Origin: Portulaca oleracea
Taxonomy: Eukaryota; Streptophyta; Magnoliopsida; Caryophyllales; Portulacaceae
NCBI GenBank assembly: GCA_029582165.1
Contig: CM055876.1
Span: 34,714,434 to 34,778,433, forward strand
Direction: 5' to 3'
Length of the DNA stretch: 64,000 nucleotides
Both the position numbers and the translations under genes were made by a program. Below are positions 22,700 through 34,818 of this stretch, piece by piece. Position 1 is the stretch's first letter. Every line of letters starts with the position of its first letter. The notes under the pieces were generated by a model. The model was not told the DNA's origin. It was given only the letters and a program-made list of their open reading frames with translations, and did no database searches.

Positions 22700-25600
22700 T
22701 CTTAAGTTTAGACGCCAATCAAAAAAGAAATTCAAATATAAAAAGAAAAAAAGAATGGGACACAGACTTTTTTTTTGGTTTAGTTCACAGCTTTTATGGT
22801 TCAAAAAATTAACATTCAAAACCAATAGTCCAAAATGTGAAAATTGGTGCCACAAATTTTAAAACACTACAATTTTTATGGTAAACCAAAATTTTTGGCT
22901 GCTAATTCAACGCTTATATTATCCTTTTTTTTGTACCTGTTATCCCAAGTTGGAAACATGCACATGTTTATCATGAGATGCATGATGATGATGATGATTG
23001 ATGATGATGATTTATGAGCATGCAAATGCAACAACCCACCCACCCACCTACCTACCTGGTGATGGCTACTACTAAACATTGTCACTCATATGGATGATGA
23101 CGATTTCCACTAACTACTCTCATCTATAAACCTCAACTTACAGATTCGAATTAAATAATTCATATTTTAGGAGTAACGAAAAAGAATTTCTCAACTTACC
23201 ATTTTATAATTATTGTTAAGCTGAACTTTGAAATTCATTATTTTTGTTATCTGATCTGTCACGGAAATTAATTGACAGTCGTAAACCCGAAAAACAATCC
23301 AAAAACTAGATTCTAATTCATTGGTAGAAACTTTATCATTCTGATAATTCATCATTCAATTCGTAAAATATAGCTTCATCCATTTGATAATATAAGTGTT
23401 CTCCAACGAATTTAACTTATTAATCTGAATAAATATATAACACAACATTAAGCTTCACTATAATCGTGCTAACTTTCTTAAGGTAACTCATACAAAATAA
23501 TCACTTTTATTAATTCTATAATGGAAGAAAGTGTGAGGATATTACCCTAGCAAATTAAACTTGAATGCTTTATTGATAATTTTCATGTTAACTATAGAGA
23601 TATATCATTATCGACTTATTTGATTAGATGTAATCAAGTGTACTGTAATGTAATTACAATAGTACTATTATTTATATTATAATATATTTGGTTGTATTTT
23701 AAGTATTGTAATCAAAATCGTATTGTACACAAATAGACTCTAGGTATATAATTGTGATAAACTCACTTATCCATGTGATTTTAATTACAATGTCAAAAAT
23801 ATAATCTCATATCATACTATACAAAGCTTATGTATTGATGTAATACCCCATTATTGATGTAATAGCCTCTAATGCATATTAATTCTCTCTTTTTTTTTTT
23901 TCTCTTAAGCGCACTCATTTCTCTCTTTCACAATTGTACGTAGTTTTGTACGTCCCTCCACCTCTCTTATGCACTCATGCCTTTTTCTTTTTCATGTGCA
24001 TTCATTTTTCTCTTTCCCTATCCAGTAATGACCTCAGACCTTACGTTAGCAGAACATATATATTGGAGTAAATTGTTGTTGTTTTTATTTTTGTTGTTGT
24101 CTATCCCGCAATCACACTTATTTTTCTCTCGCTCTCTTATAAATACACTCATTCTTCTCTCACACACAGACACATTCACACTTACTCACAAATACACACA
24201 AACTTGGAAAGTTAAATATGATCAATTATTACATTTATCATTACATACACATTATTTATTTTAAGTATCCAAATATATATAGTAATGCAATCACTTTTAC
24301 ATTTCATAGTTGACTACAAGATAATATTACACATTTAGACCCAATACCAAACCAAAGAATATGCATGTATTAATATTACATATTATTATAATTTAAATAA
24401 ATACCTAGTAAAGTGCATTTTATATGTTTGACTTGACATAAGATTCCCAAAATCCTACATCAAACCATAAGAAATAATATATTGTGTAGTTGGAGGTGAA
24501 AATTTCTCAATTATATTCAACTAAGTTTATTATGTTTAACTTTGATGGTGCACATCCTAGTGATCCTGCCCTACTTCCTTCAACACTTGAATTAAATTTT
24601 ATTATTAAATTCACACTAAAATTTAATTGTAGTGCCTAATTGCCTATATTGCATTAGATATACTAAAATCTTATTCGTATCATTTTTAGCCCCATCTATG
24701 GTCCATCAAAACAAACACATTTGACTTTTTTTTAGCATGTTTTCCCTTATGATCAAGATCAAATGGTTAATTATTAGACAAGTGTAAAATTCAATGCATA
24801 ATTATTAGACCTTTGATTTTCAAAAGCAAAAGATTTTTCTATTAATATCCTTAAATTCAATCCATAAACAATGTTAAAGATGAGAGATTTTTGTTACACT
24901 ATCAGTTAAAGTTGATTATCCTTAATTCTGATTTCTCATTTTTAACTGCATGGGTTGTGTTGTTTCTTTGTTGGAGATAACACTGTTACAAGTTGTTCAA
25001 CCTTTTTAAACTTTAAATAATTAAAAAAAGAACGGTTGAAGTTGTGTGAACGCTCTGGCTATTTTACTCTAAGGTTAGACATAAGTGAAGAATATGATTT
25101 AGGGGATGAAGCTTCATTGTTTAAGAAATGACAAGCCAAAAAGAAATGGCTCAAAAAGAAAGACACAAAGACACTAGTTATGCCTTGGTTCATGTGCATA
25201 TGTTGGGCATAAGCAATTAAGCATGGCCCCAAATTAGTCCAAAATGAACACCACAATGTCCACCTGAAAAGAGCAATAATTTCTTCCTCCTTTGTCTTTC
25301 CCCTTATGTCCAAACAATTCCTCAAACATGATTTTCAAAGCTAAAAGGTCATGAGTTATTTTCAAGGTTTAGACGATAAAATTTTTGAGGAGACTATGAA
25401 GTTTTTCATTATAAAATGTAGTTGTGACTACTTATAAATTCAGTATAAATGAAGGTTATGCATAAATTTATTGGTCATCCATTGACAAATTTTATCATTA
25501 TTTACAGATACATTATACCATTATCTGATCCTATTACCTCATCTAAAATGATCCAACCATTTCACAAAGAAAAACTTTATAATCTCCTTAAAAACTTTAT

Positions 25601-26285
25601 GATTCTAATTCTTTTATACTAAAAACATCAAGTTGAAAGCCCTATTTTCATTATTCAAAAAGGCCTAAAAATTCATATAAAATAACATCGTACCAAATTG
25701 TATAAAACAAACAAACAAAAAAAATGATATGAATTTTGATAGAACATTTTAGTGGATGATGTTTTTATTGTTTTATATGAATTTTTTCAATGATGTTTCT
25801 ATTAATTGGCAACTAGGGTCGTCCTTTTTTTAAAGTATTGTACGTGTTGTGTTTTAATTGTATGGCAATATTTTTATATTGCCTTATGAGATTTAGTTTT
25901 CAGGTTAATTTATTCATACTAATAATTATAATTATATTTTAAAAAAAATCAACTCCAAAAATATGCACTAACTTTTGCCTCTCAATGAGATCTTTCATAA
26001 AATCTTCCAAAGTACAAGCTTAGATATACATGGACCAGATTATAACTTGATTGCTAGGTTTCATATGCAATCTAGGTAGCTGCCTACACTAGATTATAGC
26101 CATCCTTATTTGCAAATTCTTTTTAATTAAATGAGGGAAAGTGGTATCAAGTCATGCATGTTGAGGCAACTGTGGGAGACATAGCTAGTGCCTATAATTT
26201 GACATGATTAAGAAATCTTAGGCGAAGTGTCTTCAAAGTGTTACATTAAATTCTTTAAGATTTCGAGTTTTAAGTTTGGTCTTGA
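22700..26285. other. Gene-poor AT-rich DNA, nothing recognised
   Basis: No exon with a known domain was found. Scattered dinucleotide and homopolymer tracts are present, with an ATG/GAT microsatellite near 22980-23010. Confidence 0.35.
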
Positions 26286-26289
26286 GTAG

Positions 26290-26830
26290 ATTTGACAAAA
26301 CTAATTCGAGATCTGAACCGAAAAACACTGAACCGGAAACAAAAAAGCCTAAGTTTGAGAAATATATCATGAGCACCACTATACCAAATACTAAATGATG
26401 TGGAAGGGTAAACCATAACTAAAATAATGTATCCGTAGTCTTATTAGACTCCGGAGGCAGCGTTGTGTAATATATTAGTAAAACTGTTAACCACATTTTC
26501 AATTAACCGTATTTGTGGTCACGGATTTTGTAAACCTAAACCTAAACTGCGTTATGCGGTTAGACGTATTAGAAACTAGAAATCGAAACCAAACCAACCG
26601 TTTTTTGGGTCCGATTTATGGCTAATCACCGGTTTCTAGAAATTTAAAGTAATAACCATTGAAGAAAATTTAACACTTTACTTTCAAATTTCACATTTTG
26701 CCACTGAATTTATTAAAACCGGTTAACCGCTTCACAAAAGTGTAAAATCAAAACTTAAATTGATTCGATTAACCAGTTATATTAGTTCGATTTTACGGTT
26801 TGATTTTTAGTTTTGATTTTTCTTGGACTC
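26290..26830. repeat. Decayed repeat rich in AACCG / CGGTTAACCG words
   Basis: Multiple AACCGG, GGTTAACCG and CGATTAACC words occur in both orientations. This resembles plant foldback repeats. No ends could be fixed. Confidence 0.35.
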
Positions 26831-27100
26831 CCCTAGCGGGAGCCCTAAATCTTTGCTCATCGACACAAAAAAAAAAAAAAACCTTCTATTCAACAAGTAA
26901 GAACTAAGAACTCTAGTATAAGGAGGTGCATTGAACTAACACTTAAAAAGCAAGTTACACTTAATATGAAGCCTCCTCAAAACTTCACTACTAGCAAACA
27001 AAACTTGTGGGGCTCTTGCATCTTCCCTTCCTTATCACTAACTTAAAGATAAAAATAAAATAAATAAAATGTAGCTAGCTAGCTACCCTTTCAAAAGTGC

Positions 27101-27109
27101 CTATAAATT
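27101..27109 (+). promoter_or_regulatory. TATA box of the dCTP pyrophosphatase-like gene
   Basis: CTATAAATTT lies about 100 bases before the ATG at 27204, predicting a start near 27133. That position favours the ATG at 27204 over an in-frame ATG at 27141, which would leave a leader of only a few bases and add a low-complexity lysine run. Confidence 0.55.
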
Positions 27110-27203
27110 TGGAGTTGAGGCATGCATAAGAGATGAGTGCATGAAACAAAAAAAAAAAAAAAAACCAAAGTTTGAGAGAAAGAAAAAGAAGGATAGGAAA
27201 GAT

Positions 27204-28691
27204 ATGGAGAGGGGTTTGAGAGAGTGTTCAATTACAAGCAAAACTAAGGAGGTTTCTCTTGAAGAGTTGAAAAGGAGGTTAAGAGAGTTTAATAGGGTTA
27301 GAGGTTGGGAACAATATCATAGCCCTAGAAATCTACTCTTGGCTCTTGTAAGTCTCTAACTAATACTAGTAACATATATCCCATGTAGATTCTTTCAAAT
27401 ATATATATTTTTTTTGTTAAACTATATATTTTGGACTTTAGTTATAGCCACGTATTTTTCTCCTTTTTTGTTATTTGGGCTAACTTAGCTAATTTCAATA
27501 TGAATTATTTGTTCTTTTTCTTTCTTTTAAAATATGGATACGGTGATCGGCTAGTCCAAAGTTACTGTAAAAATAAGCAAACTCGGTAGGATGCTATTTA
27601 AATCCGTGATCCATGAAGTCTAGATTATTCCACAATATTTTTAAAGTTTATATTACTCAGACTTTCACCGTCTTAAAGTTTAGATTTATTTTAGCATAAT
27701 ATATTCAAAAGTTCATATGTATATATATATATTTTTTGTGTTCAGATGTATATATTGATGCTATAATATAACATATTATTAAAGATTGGGTCAATTGATA
27801 AATTGTGAGTCTTAAAGAGAAAAACTTTCAGAGTTTTTTTTTTAGAGAGAGACAAAGATTAGACAATATTTGATTTGAGTTATAAGAGAATACAATTGTC
27901 TGTTTATAACTTTATATATGTCTATTCTTCTACATGCATACATATTTAAAACTTCTAATATATGTCTATTTTTCTACATGCATACATATTTAAAACTTTT
28001 AAGTTTATCCAAGAGTCCATTTATAGAAATTCATGCTAGCTTGTATTTGAATTAAAAATGGTCCAACACTCTTGTCTTTCTTCTCTCTCTCAAATTGTCA
28101 TTTTAACAAAAATGTAAACATTGATGTTTACATGTCCAAATTTTCCAAAAATTACTAAATATACGTTATTGATTTTCTTTTTGAAACCGGGTAAAATAGG
28201 GATACAAAGGAATTTAAGAGACCTTTCTCGCAACGCGTCTTCCTATATTATCATGAAACAAATTAAAAGAAAAGAAAAACAACACTCCAAACGACTCTGT
28301 TTTGAATGGAGCGCCCCTTATTTGCTAACCAATCTGCTGTCAAGTTGACTTCTCTAAACACGTTATTAAATTATCCGTTATGGCTGTAATTAATTTTGAC
28401 AAAAATATTAATTCTTGCTTATTTTTATTTTTGTGATGGACATATATATAGGTTGGAGAAGTGGGGGAGCTATCAGAAATATTCCAATGGAAGGGAGAAG
28501 TGGAGAGAGGATTACCAAACTGGAGAGAAGAAGAGAAAGAGCATTTGGAAGAAGAACTTTCAGATGTTTTGCTTTATCTCATCCAACTTGCTGATGTTTG
28601 TTCCCTTGATCTTGGCAATGCTGCTTTATCCAAGATTATCAAAAATGGCATCAAGTACCCTATTAATCAACCTTCCTCCAACACCTCTTAA
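27204..28691 (+). CDS. dCTP pyrophosphatase 1-like (MazG-fold NTP pyrophosphohydrolase)
   Basis: Two coding exons, 27204-27347 (48 codons, donor GTAAGT) and 28452-28691 (acceptor ATATAG), join in phase 0 to give 127 residues, close to other plant members. The all-alpha MazG catalytic motif ExxE..ExxD is visible: E51 and E54 in GEVGELSE, E83 and D86 in EEELSDVLLY. W61 and K62 in IFQWKGE follow the family pattern. These enzymes hydrolyse dCTP and modified deoxynucleotides such as 5-methyl-dCTP to the monophosphate plus pyrophosphate, using Mg2+. This keeps abnormal nucleotides out of DNA. No targeting peptide is evident with the chosen start. The AT-rich intron of 1.1 kb holds no other gene. 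Confidence 0.92.
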
Positions 28692-28699
28692 TTATTAAT

Positions 28700-29180
28700 A
28701 TATATAATTAACCTACCTAGCTAGCCTACTTAATTTTATTATTATCTTTTTTTAGTTTTATTTTTTGTTTTGTAGCTCGATTCAATAAAATAAATATCTA
28801 GGCTTTTATCGATCTAAGGAAAAAAATATAAAGAGAAAATTCGATCTTGATAACGTTGTTATCTTGAAGCGAATCGTTTTGTTTAGTGCGTTGCGATCAA
28901 GTATTATAGCATGTAAGATTGTATAATGTGAAATTAGAGCACTACTTATAATATTATTTATATTTGATATAGTAGTTATTTTCTTGTTTTCTCCATCATG
29001 GACGCTAATTATTTATACCTATAGGAATACATACGTACGTACATATATATATGTACGCATGCGCATACATACACAAACATATATATATATATATATACAT
29101 ATATATACATACATATATATATATACATACATATATATATACATATATATATATAGATACATATATATATATATATATAG

Positions 29181-29230
<50 letters not shown>

Positions 29231-29744
29231 GCACATACATATGTACGTACATTAATTTTTCCAACATGAATTTTCCTTATAAAAATGAAAAGGATGGTTA
29301 TGAGCAATCTTATATAGCTAGAGAAATATATATACGTATACTTACACACATATATATGCATATATACATTCATTCACTTTTTAATCACCAACAAAGATTA
29401 GTTTGGATAAATTTAATTAGTTATTTAAATTGGACGTACATTGTTCTATGAGCAATGTGATTGTATAAATCATATTTGGGATCAATTCTCCTACCACATA
29501 ACCTTATATAAACAAAGATAATCAAACACCTTAACCTTCCTTCTTTTTTAATTAAGTCAACTCTTGAGCTATTATTATAATCAAGTGATCATACAGCTAG
29601 CAGGACAAATTGGTCAAACTTACATGCTTTCAATGATAATGATAGATTATTAGCTCTATAATTATTAATTAACTCATATTTTAGTGTTTTTTAATAGCCT
29701 AAAGAAATGTATAATGGAAAGTGATTATTGAGAAAGAATTAAAA
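28700..29744. other. Intergenic with an (AT)/(ATAC) microsatellite
   Basis: Apart from the microsatellite at 29025-29250 nothing is recognised. Long Tyr/Ile open frames here come from the repeat itself. Confidence 0.4.
29025..29250. repeat. (AT)n and (ATAC)n microsatellite
   Basis: About 200 bases of alternating purine-pyrimidine with ACAT, ATAC and AT units. It is flanked on both sides by GTACGTAC-type words (CGTACGTACA on the left, TGTACGTACA on the right). Confidence 0.9.
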
Positions 29745-29865
29745 GCCCACCTAGCTCAGTTGGTAGAGCGTAACAGGTATTAGAAATAATACCACCACTC
29801 ACCATGAGTGGTTAGCTTAAGTTGTGGTCGAGGGTTCGAGTCCCTCGGTGGGTATGGTCTTTTTT
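29745..29865 (+). tRNA. Aberrant tRNA-Lys-like Pol III gene with two hairpins in the anticodon region
   Basis: The start GCCCACC pairs with GGTGGGT (29847-29853) as a full 7-bp acceptor stem (one G-T), followed by A at 29854. The D arm GCTC/GAGC and A box TAGCTCAGTTGG are intact, as are the T arm GAGGG/CCCTC and B box GGTTCGAGTCC. TTTTTT at 29860-29865 is a Pol III terminator. Outside the anticodon arm it is close to plant tRNA-Lys (TTGTGGTCG before the T arm). The anticodon arm is expanded. It holds a perfect 7-bp hairpin with a GAAA loop (29776-29793), then a perfect 8-bp hairpin with a CCA loop (29794-29812). A short weak stem, TAAC/GTTG, may close the arm. No standard anticodon can be assigned. 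It could be a tRNA with an unusual intron, a tRNA pseudogene, or a tRNA-like small RNA gene. A SINE head is less likely, because the 3' acceptor strand is kept. Confidence 0.6.
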
Positions 29866-29944
29866 CAGCAGAGAAAACCTGGCTATCATTAACAAGTTTA
29901 AATGTTTAATAGATTGTGGCAGTTGTGGGGTAATAGGTTATATC

Positions 29945-30200
29945 AAAATTTTATCAAACCGAAAAAATAGAGTCTAGATATAGATTTTTCGTCCGAATTT
30001 TGATATTAACCGAATAACCGGGCATAATGTTTCTCTTATTTCTATTGTTTGAACCTAGTTTTGACCCAAATTTAGTTCCTTTCGAATTGTCCGAGTCAGT
30101 TTGACCCGAATGAAAATCAGGTTTGGACATAAATTTCTCGTCCGAATTTCGACATTGATCGAATTTGACCGACTTAAATTTACCTGGATCTGAATTTGTG
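29945..30200 (-). repeat. Dispersed repeat family, copy 3 (inverted)
   Basis: The complement contains the same order of blocks as 3405-3640: AATTCGGTCAA, then TCGGACGAGAAATTTATGTCC, then ACTCGGACAATTCG, then GTCCGAATATT-like. It lies 90 bases downstream of the tRNA-like gene. Confidence 0.6.
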
Positions 30201-30303
30201 CTAGCAATACATAGAACATATATATACTTCTAATATATGGATATATTAAATATATAATTGATACTTCTTGTTCATGTTATTTGTTGTTATGAAACTTTAA
30301 CTA

Positions 30304-30526
30304 CTACCTCCGTCTATTTATATTTGTCATAATATCTAATTTCCCATCCTTTTCATTCGGGAAATTAACTAACACTTACAACTCTAACAATTATAATTCT
30401 TATTTTATCTTAGGTAATAAATAAATTTTTTGCTCGATTTCAAAGATATTTTAGACGTACCCTATTACTAATCACATTAATTTTATTTATAATTACTATG
30501 ACTAAATCAAAAGAGACGGATGTTAC
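30304..30526. mobile_element. Stowaway-like MITE abutting the Cassandra LTR
   Basis: The left end CTACCTCCGTCTATTTATA is preceded by TA. The right end AGAGACGGATGTTAC is an imperfect inverse. It ends at or within a base or two of the LTR start TGTAACA. Confidence 0.55.
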
Positions 30527-30805
30527 TGTAACACCCCGAGTATATGATTAAAGTGTGGCGTAAAAGGATTAAAATGACTACTTATATCATCAAGGTGCAC
30601 CTTTTTTTTATGGTAGCTCATCCGTTGGGAACTTCTCAGTTAAACGTGCTTGGTTGAGAGTAGTCTCAGGATGGGTGACCTCCTGGGAAGTTTTTCCAGG
30701 CAGCGTGTGAGTGAGGACGAAGCACACTGGAAAGACCCGTGGTGATTTGTGGGGCCACTCAGCGATTCTTGAAATAATGACATATCATTCCCAACAATTT
30801 GCGTG
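30527..30805 (+). mobile_element. Cassandra-type TRIM LTR with 5S rRNA-like core (solo or truncated)
   Basis: It begins TGTAACACCCC, the usual start of Cassandra LTRs. At 30612-30691 it carries a segment strongly resembling plant 5S rRNA, including AGTTAAACGTGCTTGG, GAGAGTAGT and GGATGGGTGACCTCCTGG, which hold the 5S internal control region. Cassandra elements are short, non-coding, tRNA-Met-primed retrotransposons whose LTRs carry such 5S-derived promoters. No primer-binding site, polypurine tract or second LTR was found nearby, so this is probably a solo LTR or truncated copy. The 3' border is approximate. Confidence 0.82.
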
Positions 30806-30994
30806 ATAATATAATTTGAATTATGTATAAGGAGATGTTTTTTTAATTCATAGTTAAAGATAAATATAAGTTAAAATTACAAGTTTTATGTATATTTCAA
30901 AGAGTATTAACTATAACTTTCACCTAAGTTTATTTATAAACGGTATAATTGGGTAATAATTATGGAGCAAATAACTTGATCCATGTGACATGTC

Positions 30995-31175
30995 TAATTA
31001 AACGGGTTAAATAGGTATTTTTTCATTTCGAAAATCCTGACCCGAACCTAACCCATTTAATTAAACGTGTTTACCGTGTCAACCCATTTAATTAAACGGG
31101 TTGAAAATTTCTACCTAAACCCGTTTAATATAATGTTAGGTTTAGGTCGGTAATCGTGTTGGGTCAGCTTTTCCC
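30995..31175. repeat. Repeat of TTTAATTAAACGGGTT units
   Basis: Three or four copies of AATTAAACGGGTT or its close variants, in both orientations, within 180 bases. Probably a decayed foldback element. No borders identified. Confidence 0.45.
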
Positions 31176-31179
31176 AGCT

Positions 31180-33418
31180 CTAAGTACTAGTCGATTAGAT
31201 TTCCTCTTATTTTTTATGTTTTAGAGAAAGTATTTTTCTAGTAAAAAAGGGAATCGAGCTTGGATTACGATGGATCAGTTTGTTGGGCTTGAAACAGTGT
31301 CTTTGCCAAGGGAAATCCAACTTGCATTGGAATGGAACTTTCCTTTACTTGGATTATATGATTTATAATACAAAATTTATATAAACCAGCTTCGTACTTT
31401 TTTTTTAATCTAAATTTTGACTAATTTTTTATTTTATATATTTTCCCTTTTACAATCTAATAACATATTAATCATTATTTTTCTTATTTCACCGTTAACA
31501 TTCATAAAGATTCATTGAACTAACCCTAAATTTTAATTTTAAGTAAGCATATTTAACAAATTTTCAATTCTCCACCACCTGTAAAAGTTAGATAATTAAA
31601 AAGACTCCCTTTATTCTTTTTATTTATTATTTAATTGCCTTTTCTTATATTTTATGTTAAACGTCACTTTATAATCTTAATAATATAATAATCATTATTT
31701 TTTTTTCATTATTTCACTCTTAACATTCATTGAATGAATGATAAATAGGGACTTGCCCCTCTGTTATCATAAGAAAAACATTCATTGAATGAATTCTAGG
31801 TATTAATTTTAATTAACTTTTTGATGAACTATTCCATATATTTTTTGTAATATTGATTTTCCTCGATCTTAAAAGTTAACAAGAAAATATACGTAATATT
31901 ATTTGTACTTGTATGTAGACATCATTTGGAGACCAAGAAAGGATTGAAGTGAACTCACTGTGAAGGTAAATTTGTAACATAATATTGTAATTTGTATTTT
32001 TTTTAATGTTAAACATCAACTTTATGATTTTCTTCTGATTTTTAAACTTGGATTTGTTGTACTTTCTTGTTTTGAAGGAGGATTTGTTGCATTTTCAATT
32101 CTATTATTATCCCCTTTTTTTTGGTCCTAGATTAATTATCTATTTTTAAAAAAATAATCAAATCATTCTTTTACACCATATATTCTGTTTTGTTTATGAT
32201 TTTGTGTTTTGAAAAGAATAAAAGAAAAGGATTGCATGTGAAAAGGTAGATGATGGGTGGGTGTAGTGCAGCAATGCTGCATACTTACAACAAATAAAAA
32301 AGAATGAAATGATCAGAAGAAGCAAACCAGATTTCTGACATTCTGACAGCAACAATAGTATTCTCTATAGTAAGTGGAAAAGGAGTAATGGTATAAATGG
32401 CAAAACTTCAATTATAAGTAAAATTTGTCATATGTTTATCAAGATTTTATTTGAGTTTGAATATTGTGGGGATGTTCTTTTCAATATTTGGCTATGTCCC
32501 TTTTTTACAAACAACGAGTAACTAATAGTAGTTAGTTGTTAGTTCATAGTTATTTGAATTAGCTGCTGGATTTTACAGCTAATTAATGAATATATTTAAG
32601 AGAAGCAACTTTTTTCATTTCTGTTTATATTGGATAGTGAGAGAGGTACAATTGACAATGCCTAACTTTTTTACTCAATTTTCTTTTCACATTGGACTTT
32701 TAAAAGTAATTGGAGTGACAAATAACAATTATTTAACATTGAAATTATTAAAAGATAGTTGGGGTCATTACCCTATCTTTAAATAGGCATGTTGATAATA
32801 TGTGCAATATCCACATTTATAAAACTAGGGTTCTAATTTCCTCTTAGTGTGAGTATCTTTTTTTTTTAATAACATTCTTCCCCGCCCAATCCTTTGACGT
32901 CATCATCACTATTGGGGCTCTTACATACTCCACACCACCAAAGCCCCTTGGCATGGCATCAGAATCTAATTAGGGTCGGTTCTAATACTGCTTATTATGG
33001 GACCATTACTTTATCCTAAAAGACATTTCAACAGAGTATGTCTTTATCTTTTGATCAAAATTATTAATTTTTTTAAAGATAATCTTATCTGACAACCCGA
33101 CATAACCCGGACTTTGTTCACCCAGATTAACCCAACATACCAAATGGGTTGAACTCGAATCCAAGCCAAATTCTTTTGATATAATCTTGAACACAAACTT
33201 TGAAGAAAAAATGTTATCTTAGGGATTTGCTTAGCTTTGAAAAGTGTATTTTGCCCCCTTCAAAGGTTGTGGCATATGGCCCCCTATGGTTATTGGGAAT
33301 ATGGGGTCAGATTTGTGATTAGAGAAGAAAGTATTAAGAAAGTGCATTATCCCTTGCCTGACACTTACAAATTTGCCAATGGCCCACTACCAAGTAGGAC
33401 CCATTCAGTTGGTAAACC

Positions 33419-33420
<2 letters not shown>
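31180..33420. other. AT-rich intergenic, nothing recognised
   Basis: Repeated CTTAACATTCATTGAATGAA words suggest decayed repeats at about 31495-31800. No domain-bearing frame was seen. Confidence 0.35.

Positions 33421-33421
<1 letters not shown>

Positions 33422-33461
<40 letters not shown>
33422..33461. repeat. (AT)n microsatellite
   Basis: Twenty consecutive AT units. Confidence 0.95.
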
Positions 33462-33464
<3 letters not shown>

Positions 33465-33609
33465 AATAAATGAAGTAATACTCTTATTTAAAACATATAC
33501 TTCAGGAATATATAATAATAAATTGTAAATAAGTCCATGTTGATTATCAAATTTACTTTAAAAAAAAAGAATTAAAAATTTATTAAAATAGCTTCCATTT
33601 TCTATATTT

Positions 33610-33700
33610 ATAAAATGTGTAAGAGTATACTATATAATAATATTTTTTATTATAAATCTAATAATTGTGGTTCATAGAATATATTACTCGTGCTATTTAT
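33610..33700. repeat. Uninterrupted relative of the element at 8987-9548
   Basis: TAAGAGTATACTATATAAT leads into TTTTTTATTATAAATCTAATAATTGTGG as one continuous block. At 9050-9370 the corresponding halves are split by a foreign repeat. The far end was not identified. Confidence 0.4.
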
Positions 33701-34199
33701 AATGTTGAAAGGAATTTCTTCATTTTGTATTTCATTTTTTATAGTGAAATTTTTTCGCTTAACCTTCGTAGGAAATTTTTTTTCAATAATTACTGTAAAA
33801 TTATGGATCCCATGTAACATATTTTTCATTACTAAATGATAATCAAATATGAGAAATTTAATCAATTTGAGAAAGTTAAAATTTTCTCAAAGATTTTCAT
33901 GCAACGAGACACACTCCAAGCAGTGGAGAGAATATTACAAATCCATTTCTCCAGAAAAATAAAGTATAAATGATTCCAAGGCTATCCATCTAATCTGTAA
34001 TAATATTGAAATTCTAGGAAGATAGTTTAGGAGATTCATTTCCCTAATCTGTCACAGTCTATTGGGTCCTTTGATTGGGTGTGAGTTGTCCTAATTCATT
34101 TATTTTTATCTTCCAAGAATTTGTTTAATTAAACTAAAATTAAATTAATAAAATAAAAAAGTTGCAATCTCTATCTCTCACTTTAATTTGATGAGAGAG

Positions 34200-34748
34200 A
34201 AAGGGAGGGAGAGTCATTGATGTCTGCAACAGAAAGCAACAATCATACAGGAGAGAATCTAGACCATCTCTCACATTTTTGGGAAACAACCTTCTCTCAA
34301 TTTCCATCTCTTTTTCTTAGGACAAAATCCTCACAAAATCCAAAACCAGAAAAATATGTGAAAAGTCCCAGGCATTTTTGCATATACACTCTTTCTTTCT
34401 TCATTCTTTGGCTTGTTGGTTTCTTCAGATTTCTTCCTTCTCTCTTGTTTCTCTCTCTACTGCTTGCTGTTTTCTGCTCCTTACAAGGTGGAGATTGTGT
34501 GTGGCTCAGCAGATCCAATGCTGCAAGTTTGCCTATGAAGGCTTCTATTTTGAGGGGTTTCACAGGATTTTAGATTCTGGGTTTGAGGTAAACTGCTGAA
34601 TTCTGGTTAAATTTAGCTTGTTTTGTTCTCAACTTTCTGGGTTTTTGGTTATGAATGTGGGTTTTTGTGTTTTTGCCTTTTGATCTTCTTGTGTTGATGG
34701 ATTTAGCATTTGGGTTGCTGTCTAACTGTTTCTTCTTCTTCTTCTTCT

Positions 34749-34818
<70 letters not shown>

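Noticed and set aside
22415..22705. Open frame of 96 codons
   Set aside because: It lies almost wholly within a MITE with exact TTA duplications and has repetitive composition.
28984..29451. Long Tyr/Ile-rich open frames on both strands
   Set aside because: They are translations of an (AT)/(ATAC) microsatellite and have no start context or domain.
29745..29865. An ordinary tRNA-Lys gene, or the head of a SINE
   Set aside because: No normal anticodon loop is present, so not an ordinary tRNA. The 3' acceptor strand is kept and a terminator follows at once, so a SINE head is unlikely.
30612..30691. A 5S rRNA gene
   Set aside because: Only the internal part matches 5S, and it sits inside a TGTAACA-starting LTR-like unit. 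It fits a Cassandra LTR better than a functional 5S gene.
33237..33473. Plus-strand frame of 78 codons
   Set aside because: It ends in the (AT)n tract and shows no recognisable domain or splice neighbours.
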